NCBI GenBank assembly: GCA_026874595.1
Contig: CM049306.1
Span: 62,874,019-62,938,018 of the forward strand
Source of the DNA: Sipunculus nudus
Taxonomy: Eukaryota > Annelida > Sipuncula > Golfingiida > Sipunculidae
DNA length: 64,000 nucleotides
Reading direction: 5' to 3'
Part shown: positions 47,851 through 59,348 of the stretch, one piece after another
Layout: every line of letters starts with the position of its first letter
Numbering within the stretch: the stretch's first letter is position 1
The notes under the pieces: model-generated
Database searches by the model: none
What the model was told of the DNA's origin: nothing
What the model saw: the letters and a program-made list of their open reading frames with translations, nothing else
Made by a program: the position numbers and the translations under genes

Positions 47851-50800
47851 CATTTTTAAATCTTTGTCAGAGAGACAGTATGACTGCGTTTTGAAGTTTG
47901 TGTTTCAGCGCCATCATTATAAGATTGGTTTTAAGTAGGCCAGAAAACGTCTTATGTTAGGAGAACAGATTATAGATCTATGTAGATAAGAGGACTGAAA
48001 CGGAGTAATAGATAACAACGCTTTGTAATATCGACCTTTATAATATCCCGCTCTCTCATGAATCTGGATCCCCCTCTGGATCCGCCTTTACGGAGTCTTG
48101 TAAACACGGAGTCATTATGTCACTCTACAGAACCTTAATTTTACAACTGATAACATACAAGGCAATATGATTCACAAACAGATAAATTATATGGCCTTTT
48201 TAAACCTCTAAAAATATTTGTCTGATCATGAGAAGTTTTACTTCTGGGTTCCGGTTTACCTGCAGACACTTGGATTAGACTTGATGATCTTTATTATTTT
48301 ACGGGTGTATGCAGACCCACCAGGTTGTAGTCATATTGGCGTACTTCAAACGGTCTGTTTGTAATACTGAACCCGACATGTCTCCTGGTTACAGACGAAG
48401 TACCATGGCCTCTAAAATCATGATTATTAATAAACAAGCTGATAAACTCGGTATACCGGGCTTTTTACCGGGGTTGGGGAGATAAATTAACTTAGTTATG
48501 GAAGTTGGCTCATTTTATTTTATTCTAAAAGTTAAAAGAAAATATAGGTTTTCAGTGAAATACTGTCTCAATAAGATATGTACAAATATTGTTTACATTT
48601 ATTTTGTGGCGCTGTGCTCGTGGCAAGAAATTCATACCCCGGTATGTTTACTTTGAAGACCTGGTCAGTGATGATGTTTACATTGCGAACAGGACCGAGA
48701 CGCGGGGGCATTCAGGATTTTGATGATATTTGACTGGTTTCTATCGGTGGACGTTTACAGAAAAGGTTGATGTGAGAAACAAATGAAAGATTAATTAAAT
48801 GTACGTTGCAAGTAAACTGTTCCTGAAGAAAGAAACAGATATATGGATACCTCTTAAGTAGCAGAAGCGGACCCAATAGGGCTCCATGCAGAGGGTCCGT
48901 ATCCCATTTTCAGCCGCCGCAACCTTTTGTTTTCATCGTATCAAACCAATTTTGAGGCCTGAAACCCTAGCCACCTGGGATAAACCCTCTATTTCATAAA
49001 GCGAGAAACGTGTTTTTCCTTTTAATGACCACGCACGTGTGTGAGAGCCTGGTAAAATGTAAGGCCAGACATGCTCACTGAAAGCAAGCGTTATTCATAT
49101 GAACAATAGTCCTTGATCGTGTGTTTGAGGCTGAGTTACCACGTTGCACGCATTCCGGTCTTTGCCGAAGGCAGTTCGGCTGTGCTCTGTCTAACCTCCG
49201 CGCAAGTCAGTAAAAACAGAAAAATCACTCAAAATTATATGTACATTATAAATCATTTATTCTCATATCGCCTATGTCACTGCGGGGACAATAACCCTTA
49301 AAATGAGGTGTGATACAGTGTCATACGGAATGCGGTTTCAGAGAACACTGAGGACAAAGGTGGAGCGAATACCTATTATAGGTATAAGATGTCACAGAAC
49401 GTGTTTTATCAAAGCTAGAAGGACTCCTGCACGGGAGTATGAATGAGGCGTCTTGTCTATGGCGTTAACGTAGTTACCTGGTCCATGCAGACCCATATCA
49501 AAGTTCAGGGTATGCTTCTTTTGGAGCCGCTGCTGTATTTCTACTGTGATTGTTCACATATTATGCTGACAACTGGAGCAGCAATCCAGCAGATGTTACT
49601 TTCTGCCTAGTCATTCTGCTCGATCTCTGCTGCGAGAATCAGCAGTTTTGCAGCACATGCTCTATTATACTACTATATCTTAATATATTTACAGCAGATT
49701 GACTGAAAATGTGCTGTCCTGAAGTAGCCGTCTTGGAAGATAAATCAACTCAAGCTGCCTCAAGATGTACCAATGTACATTTCAGAGAGAAGATTTTCAG
49801 CAGATGCTTACACACTGCTGCTTTAAGATAGTGCCCACAGCGATCAGTAATATTTCTTAATTTTTGATAGCGGATTGGGGGTGGGGGTGAGGGGTGAACA
49901 GAACATAGATTAATTCAGTAAGGGCCAAAGGCAATATAGTTCCAAACTTTATTCTACACCAAGGTCTTATTTAACAATGGAACAAAACTGTCTGATCTGA
50001 ATTAGGCCTAGACACACAGACAGTTAAATAACAAAGCCATCGTTCTATTTGCTGGGCTAAAAAACTGAAGGGGTAGAAATTATAAAAGTTGCATTCAGGT
50101 TTTTATGCTTTACCCCACAAGTTTAAGGGCATAAAGCTGTTTCGAGCAAAATGTATTTCTTGCTATAAAGATCATGTAATGTTTATGTTTTTCGTGATTT
50201 GTGTCCACCCTTCAATCCAGAGGGAAGATGTAATGCTTTTTGTGCAACACCAACCCCTTCCATTTTCAAATTTAGATCCTTATCAATTGTAATTTATTTA
50301 TACAGTGCTTATACCATAAAATATACATTCTACCAACATAATCAGTATTTACAATATACATTCTACCAACATAATCAGTATTTAAAGCATCTTTAAAACG
50401 TGTCCTTGGCATTTATCTATTCACTATCTCATCATAAATTTACATGGTCGCACACTAATACTAGTATATGTATATGGTCATTTGTTTTGAGAATGATGTA
50501 ACTGCTATTTGACTCATATTTGTTTTCTTTTCCAAAGTCTGCCTGCAGTTTAATCTCTGGGTGAGGGACAAATGCCATGATGTGTACCCTAATCTGCCCA
50601 GGGCCAAAGAAAAGAATAAACTTATCATAAATCATTAATAAAGATCTATTGTACACATTGAAAGGTATTTTTTGTCCATCCTACTGACATTGGAGTGAAA
50701 AAGAATGCTGATGCGTGGGTCCTTGTTAAGTCAGCTTGATCTGGCCTTGCACACTAACTTGCACTCAATACTCCTACCCAATGTCTACCCACACAAGGGT

Positions 50801-52319
50801 CATCATGACCTCATTTGCATAAATTACAGGCTTATATACAGAGTCCTCAGGACAACAGTGTCAACAACATAAATGCATGTAGTATCAAAGCCATAGTCGT
50901 CAACACGTCAATCAGCTGAACATTATGACCCATGAATCACATTTTTATAATTAAATTATTTTATCAACTTCAAATATATGTAAGAACACCGAAAATACGA
51001 GAAAATAGAAGGTTGATATCTGTGATGTTTTTGTAATGTTTTATTTTATGCCATTATACATGATATATTTTAATAATTACCTAAGTACTCTATGAAAGGC
51101 CTGTACCCGACTACCTCTCAAGTACCGGGCATCAACAATGGACACAGGCTAGTCGTCTGAAATGTGACGAAGGGTATACTTTTCTTTTAGTGCTTTCTCT
51201 TCCTTTACGGCGGCGCTCGGGTTACTACCGTTAAATCACTACAAGTGGTCGTTTATTCTAAAGAGGATTTCTTCATTCTTTTCCATATTCTGTCAAGTCA
51301 TAAGGATCTACCGTCGATAACTTTGTTATTGTTAAAGTAAAAAACTATTTAATTTTGGGAATCGTTATCTGGGAGTTAAATTATAAAAAAAATTATATTC
51401 AAGCACATAAAATAAATCTGTGTCAAGGCATTGGACGAAGAGCAGCTAACTTCTGAATCAAGCACAGAAAATATAAAGCAATTACACTTCCGAAATAAAT
51501 CATTTTTCCATTTAATCTGCACTGCAAAAATTGCAAACTTATTATTACGTATCGTGTATTAAAGCTGAATAAATATAACCCTTCTTTAACCTCATCTGAT
51601 TGCATTTCCCACAATATTATGATAAATAAATGTTAACTTGTGCCTGGATTTCAGGGATTGTTAGTTACGCCAGTCTCCCTTAATTTCACCCTATACATGT
51701 ATCATTCCATTGCATGAAAGTAACCATCCTCATGTATTCTTCAGGGGAAAGAGGTATTTTATACCATTCGATATATAACATTATATGGCTGTTGCCGTTC
51801 ATCGTAACATATATCATCAATGCCAAATCTCTGTTACATTAAACTGGTAAAAATGCAGGTTCGTAAAAGGTAAGCTCAGAATATCAGAAAAAGATTACAG
51901 CGGGTTTAATCCAGCATACACCTTTATCATGGCATGCCCTGTACTGAGGCCCCTCTTACGGCTGTATGGCCCGTTTGTGGCTTTCATGCAAGGTAATATT
52001 CTTGAAGTAACTGGATACCAATGCCACGTCTGCAATAAGTTTTGTTAATGGTATTTCAACAACGTCTTTGCGTCATAACATACAAATATTTCAACGTTCT
52101 TTAAACAATGATACCTATCTCCTTTACATAGCAAGATCTCTTCATACATATTCAGAGAATATTTTACATAATTAAAACAATTGAATATATTGATATAACC
52201 TCTCTGTTTCAACTTCCTCTAATCATTGCCCCCTGTTTGTACAGGAATAACGGTATTATTTTGACTTTTTACACTTCCTAATAGATTACATATAGTAAAA
52301 CAGGTTTACAATATACAAA
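47851..52319. other. noncoding region
   Basis: Mostly unique DNA, with a dispersed repeat at 48440-48690, a CAG/CTG-enriched stretch at about 49560-49820, and a small two-copy 30-bp repeat at 50318-50385 ('atacattctaccaacataat'). No gene is supported. Confidence 0.5.
48440..48690 (+). repeat. dispersed repeat, copy 2 (partner at 1731-1965)
   Basis: It matches the reverse complement of 1731-1965. It begins 'actcggtataccggg' and runs to 'ctggtcagtgatgatgtt'. Fragments of one reading frame (ARNSY.GM.TLKTWSV) are conserved between the copies, hinting at coding origin, but both copies are disrupted. Confidence 0.65.
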
Positions 52320-53380
52320 TTACCCGAATGTCGCATGCGAATACCGAATATCGAATGTCACGAATTTATGTGATTTTTGTGATATTCGCTGATGAAAATC
52401 GATTATCGCTGTTTCGTGTGATATTGGCGTTCAAAGGTCTAAGGTCATGGCGCATCATTGCCGTAATATGTATGAACTATGCCGCCGGGTTGATCAGGTT
52501 GTCAAACAATCCGTGCGCCGATAGTTTTCCCGAATTTTGCATATTTGTGTGATAATCGATATTCTCATGCGAATATCGAATGTATAGCTTATTAGTGTGG
52601 CATTGATATGCAAAATTAAAATGTCGCTTATAATTTTTGTTACCCGCATAGCAAATTATTGCTCTTAACAGAATTTGAATTTTCAAGAGAATATCAGAAA
52701 TGAGTCCCCGCTGTCCAGCCGATATATCTGCCGACCAGCTTAGTTGCAGGTCAATGCATAGGGTTAAATACAGGAACAAAAGCTGGTTTGCCGGGGTAAT
52801 GTTTGTGTTGTGCGAGGTGCCTGTAGAGGCCAGGCATGAGACAAGAGAAAATGTCCACAGTCAATGTGTGGCCCCCTTGTCAAAACGTTTCGAGTTTTGC
52901 GCCCGAATTGCGTGCGATTATCGAATATCGAATATTTGCACGCGAATATCGAATATTGAATTTCACTGATTGTAGTGTTATTCGCTTGATATGAGTGATA
53001 TTTAATTTCGCATGTGAATATCGAAAATCCCTGAAATAGAGTGATATTCAATATTCACATGCGAATATCGGAAATCTCTAATTTGAGTGATGTCCGATAA
53101 TTGCATGATATGATATCAGTGATATTTGATTTTGCATTCGAATATCGAATATCCCTGACTCGAGTGATGTTCGATATTAATATGCAAATATCGAATATCC
53201 CTAATTTGAGTGAAATTCGATATTCACATGCGAATATCAAATATTTAAAAAACCCTCATTCGAGTGATATTTAATATTTACATGCGAATATCGAATATCC
53301 CTGATTTGAGTGATATTTGATATTCACATGATATGAGTGATATTCGATTTTGCATTCGAATATCGAATATCGGTCCAACT
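52320..53380. repeat. 46-bp hairpin-forming minisatellite
   Basis: The clearest part is 52920-53375. Units contain 'gaatatcgaatatc', 'cctgatttgagt' and 'gatattcgatattc'; the first and third words are exact reverse complements, so each complete unit can fold into a 14-bp stem with a 12-nt loop. The flanks at 52330-52580 carry isolated copies. The segment 52585-52915 between them is unrelated, GC-richer unique sequence. Confidence 0.85.
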
Positions 53381-53653
53381 TCAGTCCCGTGGGGGGAGGG
53401 GTCGTAGGATGAAATTCATTCCCTACTTTGAAATATTCCTTTAATCGCACAGTCTATGACTTTAGACTGCGTCCAGAAAATTATCTTATATTAATGTTTA
53501 TATAAATTTTATGCATAATGTGCATTTTATGCATTATGTTTATTTATTTTATGCATAACTAAAATAAAACTGACCAATACAATGATAAACTGATAACAAA
53601 AGAATAGATAAATGATATTATAATTATTATAATTATTATTATAAGAAGTAGTA

Positions 53654-53703
53654 TTGTTACCAGAGGTAGAAGTAGTAGTAGTAGTAGTAGCAGTAGTAGT
53701 AGA
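53654..53703. repeat. (AGT)n microsatellite
   Basis: An imperfect trinucleotide repeat of about 50 bp. Confidence 0.85.
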
Positions 53704-53899
53704 AGTATAAAATATGCGCTTTGATTTAGATTATGGGGAGCATCACTGACCTTAACATGTTTTTTTTATTCAGCATTCTATGTTTCACGTATTTATTTCA
53801 ATAAAATCATCATCTGTCAATAGTGTATGCGGTTATGTCTAAATTCTTGATTCTGTCAAATTCAATTCTCAAATAGATTTTCCTAACATACTTTAGTCT

Positions 53900-53903
<4 letters not shown>

Positions 53904-53986
<83 letters not shown>
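53904..53986. repeat. (TA)n microsatellite
   Basis: A TA run of about 83 bp ending directly at the terminus of the next repeat element. Confidence 0.95.
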
Positions 53987-53987
<1 letters not shown>

Positions 53988-54830
53988 CGATCACCCTTTG
54001 TCCGTCCTAGATCCGTCCGGCTGTTAAATGGGAACAAACTGTTACCGTCAGACCTAGAAACTTTTATACCTGAGTATCCAAGGAGGTCATAGGCAATTCT
54101 CCATGGAAACCTAAAAATAGGTCATTGTGCTATATATTTTGCAGGCTTAGGGCCAAAAACATGATTTTGATCACCCAGACGGTTTGACGAGGCACAATAT
54201 TTTAACCATTAGGCCTAGAATCTTGGGAGGTCCTATATAAACCTGAAACTAGGCCTTGATGACCTGTATTCTGCGAGCTATTGTTGAGAACATCAATATG
54301 AGAACCGAGACAGTCAGAAAGGGCACAAAACTCACTGTTATACCTAGAACCTTTCTTATGTTACATCCTTGGAGGTCCTTTGCAAATCTCCATTGAATCA
54401 TGAAATTCGTTCACTGTGACCTATGAGCTGTAGGATAAAGTAGATTTTAGCACTGTGAAAGTCAGATGGAAAAAAAATCAAAATGGTTGGACCTAGAAGC
54501 TTCTTACTTAAAATTACAGAAGGTCCCTTGCATATCTCCTTCAGCTCTAGAAACGTCTTCCTTAATGTGAAGCGGGATCATTGTAATATCTCCTTGAACA
54601 TCTAAAATAAGGTCATTTTAACCTGTATCCTGAAGGATATCGTAAAAGAACATGGTTTGAGCACCCTATAAGTCAGATTTTTACATTTTGGCTTAATTGA
54701 ACCAAGAACTTCTAATTTGATTAAGATCCAGGGAGGTCCCTGTTAACATCACTTTGAAACCTGGAATGACGTCATAATGACTAAAATAACATGATTTTGA
54801 GCACCCTGAAAGGCATTCTACGCATGGTTC
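53986..54830 (-). repeat. ~150-bp tandem array sharing a terminus with the 23-kb array
   Basis: It begins AGCGATCACCCTTTG, the exact reverse complement of 24786-24800. Then come 'gtccgtcc' and a 'cagacctagaaacttt' tract matching the reverse complement of the 24.7-kb end. Diverged monomers follow, marked by 'ggaggtc' at about 54081, 54226, 54374, 54527 and 54733. Each has 'tctccatgg.aacct', 'aggtcattgtgacct' and 'ttgagcaccct' type words. This is a repeat element on the reverse strand whose internal units differ from those at 23 kb. Confidence 0.7.
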
Positions 54831-55609
54831 GAAGTTCCAAACCAAATATATTTTTCACCAGATCATGACATCAATAATTAATACTTGCATCGCCTATATG
54901 TCAAATTAAGCAGCGCGTCATGGCATATGTTCCGCTTGTTAAAGCTTTTGATCACAATGATACTAAAATCCAGGTCTGCATTTTTCTTTCCTCATCTTGA
55001 ATAGTTGGCGGCCATATTAAAATCTGCGATATATTTCACTCGAAAACAGCCATTATAGAAATTGGCTAACCTTATAACAATTTGATAATCCTCAATAGAA
55101 AAGGTATCTTCAAATCAGGTTGAGGCTACCCTGGGGATAATTTGAGATCGATTTAAGATTACCCGGGGAGACCTGAATCGGTCAGCTAGGTGTTTCCCTG
55201 TTGGTGTTCCGGTGGCAGTCAAGAAACATTATTATCAATGGAAGATCTTCTCAGACATTTATTGTACGTCTTCATTCCACAGCCAACTTGATTATACGTA
55301 ATACTTAACCAAAACGAATAGGCTGTATCCCTGTACAAATATGGTTTATGTACAGTGTTGTTTGAGTTTAGTTGTTTTGTGTATATACTACTTGACCCAA
55401 GAGGCGCGAGAATATATTTGAAGGGTTCAATGATGCCAGGAATACTCCTCCACTGTGAAATATAGAGCCAAATAACCTGTAAAGATATAACGTTTTAAAG
55501 TCGATGATTCGCTGTGCAAAGAGACCACTAAACCATTCAGATCACCCGATTCGATATTATGCATTCGGAGAGGTCGGTTGCATATATACTCTTATGTATT
55601 TAAAGGAAG

Positions 55610-55649
<40 letters not shown>

Positions 55650-56245
55650 ATATAATTATATTCTTTTCGAGCCATTTCCTACCGTTAGATTAGGATTTCT
55701 GATATTCAAGAAAATTGGGATCTCTTCTTGGCACTTGTTGGTAACAACATAATATTTTGGCTTTTTGAACAGGCCCTTTCATGAAGCCAGGAATAATCCA
55801 CACTTGTTAAATGTAGTTAGTACAACATGCAACCACTCTTCTGTATAAACTTACAGCATTCTTAAGAGGCTCCAGCTTGGAATTAACATGGGATCTTTAG
55901 TTCCAAAACCGTGTCCACATACACGTTTACACACATGCGCGTGTAGGTGCATGTGTGGATATTTAAGGGATGGATTGGATTTGAGGTTAATTATTATAGT
56001 AAACTGCTATATCCAAGTAATTCTATCCTGAGGCTGATTCGGCGTTCCCTGTTCATTGACATTATCCTTGTTTTTAATATAATATTTCGGATGAATTCAT
56101 ATGGGCTTTTAACAAGGCACGTAGATTTGTTTACAGACAACGCAATAAGCAAAACTGAAATGAGATGAGGATTGTGTTGAAGCTCAGTCGAATTTAATTT
56201 GTAAGTTAATCTTCGAACTTCATCGTCTAATTTTCCTGTCTTTTC
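54831..56245. other. noncoding, upstream of the GPCR
   Basis: It contains a repeat fragment (54985-55110), a short TA tract (55615-55650) and unique sequence; no exon was recognised. Confidence 0.5.
54985..55110 (+). repeat. dispersed repeat family, copy 3
   Basis: It shares 'ggcggccatatt', 'cattatagaa' and 'ataatcctcaatagaaaa' with 5985-6110. Confidence 0.55.
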
Positions 56246-56539
56246 AGATGTTGGAGTAATCGACCGACCGGACCAGCATCCATATCTAATTGTTCACCGT
56301 GGTAACATAATTCTTAAACAGCGCAGTTACAAAAGGACCTTGCAGAGAATTGGTGTCCCTTCTGACATTTATACCAATACCTCTTCTTTAACACATGTCG
56401 GGTTGATTTGCAAGTTACGGATTGCCTTATATTTTTTTACTTTTCGACCTCACGGACAACGTTAAGCATTCCAGTTTAGGTTAACTAACTGCAGATCTAT
56501 CCGTATGATTAGATTACATACATTAAAAGCCACACAACA
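56230..56539 (+). promoter_or_regulatory. probable 3' splice site and 5' UTR of the GPCR
   Basis: A pyrimidine tract ending TTTTCAG (AG at 56246-56247) is a strong acceptor, giving a likely 292-base untranslated exon part before the ATG. The first bases after it, ATG TTG GAG TAA, form a three-codon upstream ORF that could damp translation. Splicing is inferred. Confidence 0.45.
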
Positions 56540-57652
56540 ATGACACTAAATGTTACCTTAGATGAACTTGGAGGATATTTGCGGTTTTCCAGTCACTGGG
56601 ATTTGGTTCGAGCTGATACAGCACTTCAACCCCATGTGGAACAACTACTACTCAGGAACAAGACTCTAACACCCGAACTCCGCATACTCCGGGATGTCTC
56701 GTGGTGGCTCAACTCAGCGTGGACTCCGGTATTTGTTGGAATTGGCATTCTGGGAAATTTAGCTTGCCTTGTAGGCCTCGTGAGGTCTACTCTTCGGCAC
56801 GTGTCACCGGGGCACTACCTTGCAGCCCGCGCAGGCGCAGACAGCGCCTTCCTGTTAACCCTTCTCTTTGTATGGATAGCGGATTTTGAGATCGCACACA
56901 AACATTTTTACCTGACTGTTGGTTGGTGTCAGTTTGTTTCCTACGGGAGCCACCTTAGTACTTTTCTAGCAACCTGGGTGACGGTGGCTTTATTGATAGA
57001 TCGCGTGATATTCGTGCGTTATCCTGAAAAAAGAAAAGTAATGTGTACAGTTTTTCGATCCCGCGCGGTAATCGTTGGTCTACTAATCTTGGATATGGTG
57101 GTTTGTCTGAACATCAGCCTGACGGAGGGGGTGGTAGAGTACGACGATTGGTACATGTGTTCACCAATGCCAGAATTTATGAAGGTCATGAGAGTGTTAG
57201 AGAAGCTGGACACTATTGTCAATTTCATACTGCCCTACACTGCCGTACTTGTTATATGTATCTTACTTCGTAGCAACTTGTGCAGTGCTCAGTCACGTGG
57301 GGGCTCACGTGACGAGGACTGTCCAATCATCTTAGACATGGAAATGACGCGCACGTCCATTTTGGTAGGCATGTTTTATGTATTTTTCACTCTCCCGTCA
57401 TACGTACTTAAGCTCCATCACTTGGTGAGAGGAGCCACGGATGAAAACGAAATGGTACCGCCTTCTGTGCTGACTTTACAGCAGATCTTGAAGTTCCCTA
57501 TGTATTTAGGATACGCGTCCACCGGCATTCTTATTGTCCTCAGCAACAGCAAACTGCGTGGGACAATGTGTCACTTAATATGCTGTTGTTCTTTTCATGG
57601 AAAATCCATAGAAAACAGAGATTCGGAAGAAATACCAATGGCTACGACATAA
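56540..57652 (+). CDS. class A (rhodopsin-like) G protein-coupled receptor, probable peptide receptor
   Basis: An intact single-exon frame of 370 residues. The ATG has A at -3 and precedes an extracellular N-terminus with sequons N4 and N40. Seven membrane segments fall at about 62-82 (GILGNLACL), 93-114 (D101 = 2.50), 128-156, 175-193, 224-244 (P232 = 5.50), 272-294 (FFTLPSY, P286 = 6.50) and 314-335. C130 and C207 should form the TM3-ECL2 disulphide. Helix 3 ends D-R-V (154-156) in place of DRY. There is no NPxxY in helix 7 (it reads STGILIVLSN) and no tryptophan in helix 4. C344 and C348-350 are probable palmitoylation sites. It should sit in the plasma membrane and signal through heterotrimeric G proteins. 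The layout resembles the expanded, orphan FMRFamide/TRH-receptor-like groups of molluscs; the ligand cannot be told. Confidence 0.9.
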   Translation: MTLNVTLDELGGYLRFSSHWDLVRADTALQPHVEQLLLRNKTLTPELRILRDVSWWLNSAWTPVFVGIGILGNLACLVGLVRSTLRHVSPGHYLAARAGADSAFLLTLLFVWIADFEIAHKHFYLTVGWCQFVSYGSHLSTFLATWVTVALLIDRVIFVRYPEKRKVMCTVFRSRAVIVGLLILDMVVCLNISLTEGVVEYDDWYMCSPMPEFMKVMRVLEKLDTIVNFILPYTAVLVICILLRSNLCSAQSRGGSRDEDCPIILDMEMTRTSILVGMFYVFFTLPSYVLKLHHLVRGATDENEMVPPSVLTLQQILKFPMYLGYASTGILIVLSNSKLRGTMCHLICCCSFHGKSIENRDSEEIPMATT

Positions 57653-58320
57653 TGATCAAAACGACTCCCCTGACAGATATGTATATATAATACAGACTTA
57701 TTGCGCGAGAATCTAATGAAATGCAGTATATTAAGGAAAGCCTATAGCATTCTTTGCAACCTGTATATCATATAAATCATGATACAAAGAAGGGACAGGC
57801 TTACTCATACATATATAGTGCATGGCACAATCGCACATGTACAGATAATACGGTATTCCTGACAAACACGTAACCCATGGGCCATGACGGTCAGCTGAGT
57901 AGCATGACATCAAGGCCCAGCATTTACAACTGTCAGGACTTGAATTTTTAAATGAACTTTATGGCCATAACTTTGCATGACTTGAATACTTGTCTATTTT
58001 TATCTAAGGTAAAATATATGCCTGCTTAGACAATACTGTGACATGACTTTTATTTGTCATTTTGATGACACCGCTATAGTGCCATACAATAGATCCATCT
58101 AAGATCAATATACATAGCATTTTTCATGACAATCCATGCGAGAAATATAAGGAAAATTGTACTTTTATATGCATTTAACTCAAGGTAGACAAGGTGTAGT
58201 GAAATGTAACGAGTGTTGTCTTGATACGAAAAATCAGATTGAGTACATTGTTATAACTGGACTGCTCTGCTTATATTGTTGACATGACTAACGTTTGGCA
58301 GCCTCGAAGTAAATATTATT

Positions 58321-58321
<1 letters not shown>

Positions 58322-58360
<39 letters not shown>

Positions 58361-58688
58361 TATACATATATATATATATATTACTGAAAGGGTTTGGTTG
58401 CCATTCCAGGATCAAAGTGCTCGATACATAAAAGTAGAGCTGCAATAAGTTCATAAAATCATAAATTACAAAAGAATCATGACTTACAAAAGAACGCCAC
58501 TCCTTAATAAAGGAAGTGAATACCTTAACTCTTGCAGGCACCGTACAGTGAAAACCAGCCAACCGTAAATAATCTCACACACGCACCCAATTATGAGCAA
58601 ACCTAAAGGAACACAACTGATGAGTACCATGAAGTAAGCACGAAACCTGCGGGTAGTGACAGTCATGCATTGATGTATTTTATGTACT

Positions 58689-58736
<48 letters not shown>

Positions 58737-58739
58737 CAT

Positions 58740-58766
<27 letters not shown>
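58322..58766. repeat. (TA)n microsatellites
   Basis: TA runs at about 58322-58380 and 58691-58766, separated by about 300 bp of unique DNA. Confidence 0.9.
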
Positions 58767-58770
<4 letters not shown>

Positions 58771-59090
58771 ATATTTCAGGTCTCGCCATCATTATAATTA
58801 ATTCTCAAGAGACATCCTAAAGCAATGTGCATGTAGCATATTATATTTGTTATGCATTAATTATCTAGGAAGTGCGAGGCTTTAACTAAAAATGGACCAA
58901 TTATATTGAAATTTCATTTTGTTAGTCACATTAATATAAACTAGTTTCACTGACTACGTTTAAATTTTAAATTATTTTCATCGACATAGGTTTGACATTT
59001 AATTCAGAGTTATGATCCAAAGCCAAATATATATTATATGAGCTAAAAGTGTCACGTGACTCTCAGCTGTCCGTCTTAAAATCAGACCTG

Positions 59091-59348
59091 AACTAGCGTA
59101 AAATATGAAATAAAGTGGTGCCGCCACCGGTCTAACACAAAAGATAAAGATATACGTGCTGAATGAGCAAGGGAACGAACAAGATATCCCATATATTAGT
59201 GATTGAGATATCGGAGCGTACTGACAATGAACCGATTATAGTGATATTTCACACCTGTGAGACACACATTTCAGAACTGCTAGCCCGATCCTCGTAAAAA
59301 GTTTCATTGATGACCGAAAATGGGTCTTTTTCATATTTTACGCTAGTT
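59091..59348. mobile_element. 258-bp element with 20-bp perfect inverted ends
   Basis: AACTAGCGTAAAATATGAAA (59091-59110) and TTTCATATTTTACGCTAGTT (59329-59348) are exact inverted repeats. The interior starts 'gtggtgccgccaccggtct', reminiscent of 'ggtggcgccaccagtct' in the 23-kb array. No target duplication is obvious. It is probably a MITE or foldback unit. Confidence 0.6.

Noticed and set aside
22950-57895. Similarity between 'ccatgggtcatgacgctcagctgac' (about 22955; quoted in part: catgacgctcagctga) and 'catgacggtcagctga' near 57882
   Set aside because: A short isolated match of under 30 bp with no homologous flanks; it may be chance or a tiny repeat remnant.
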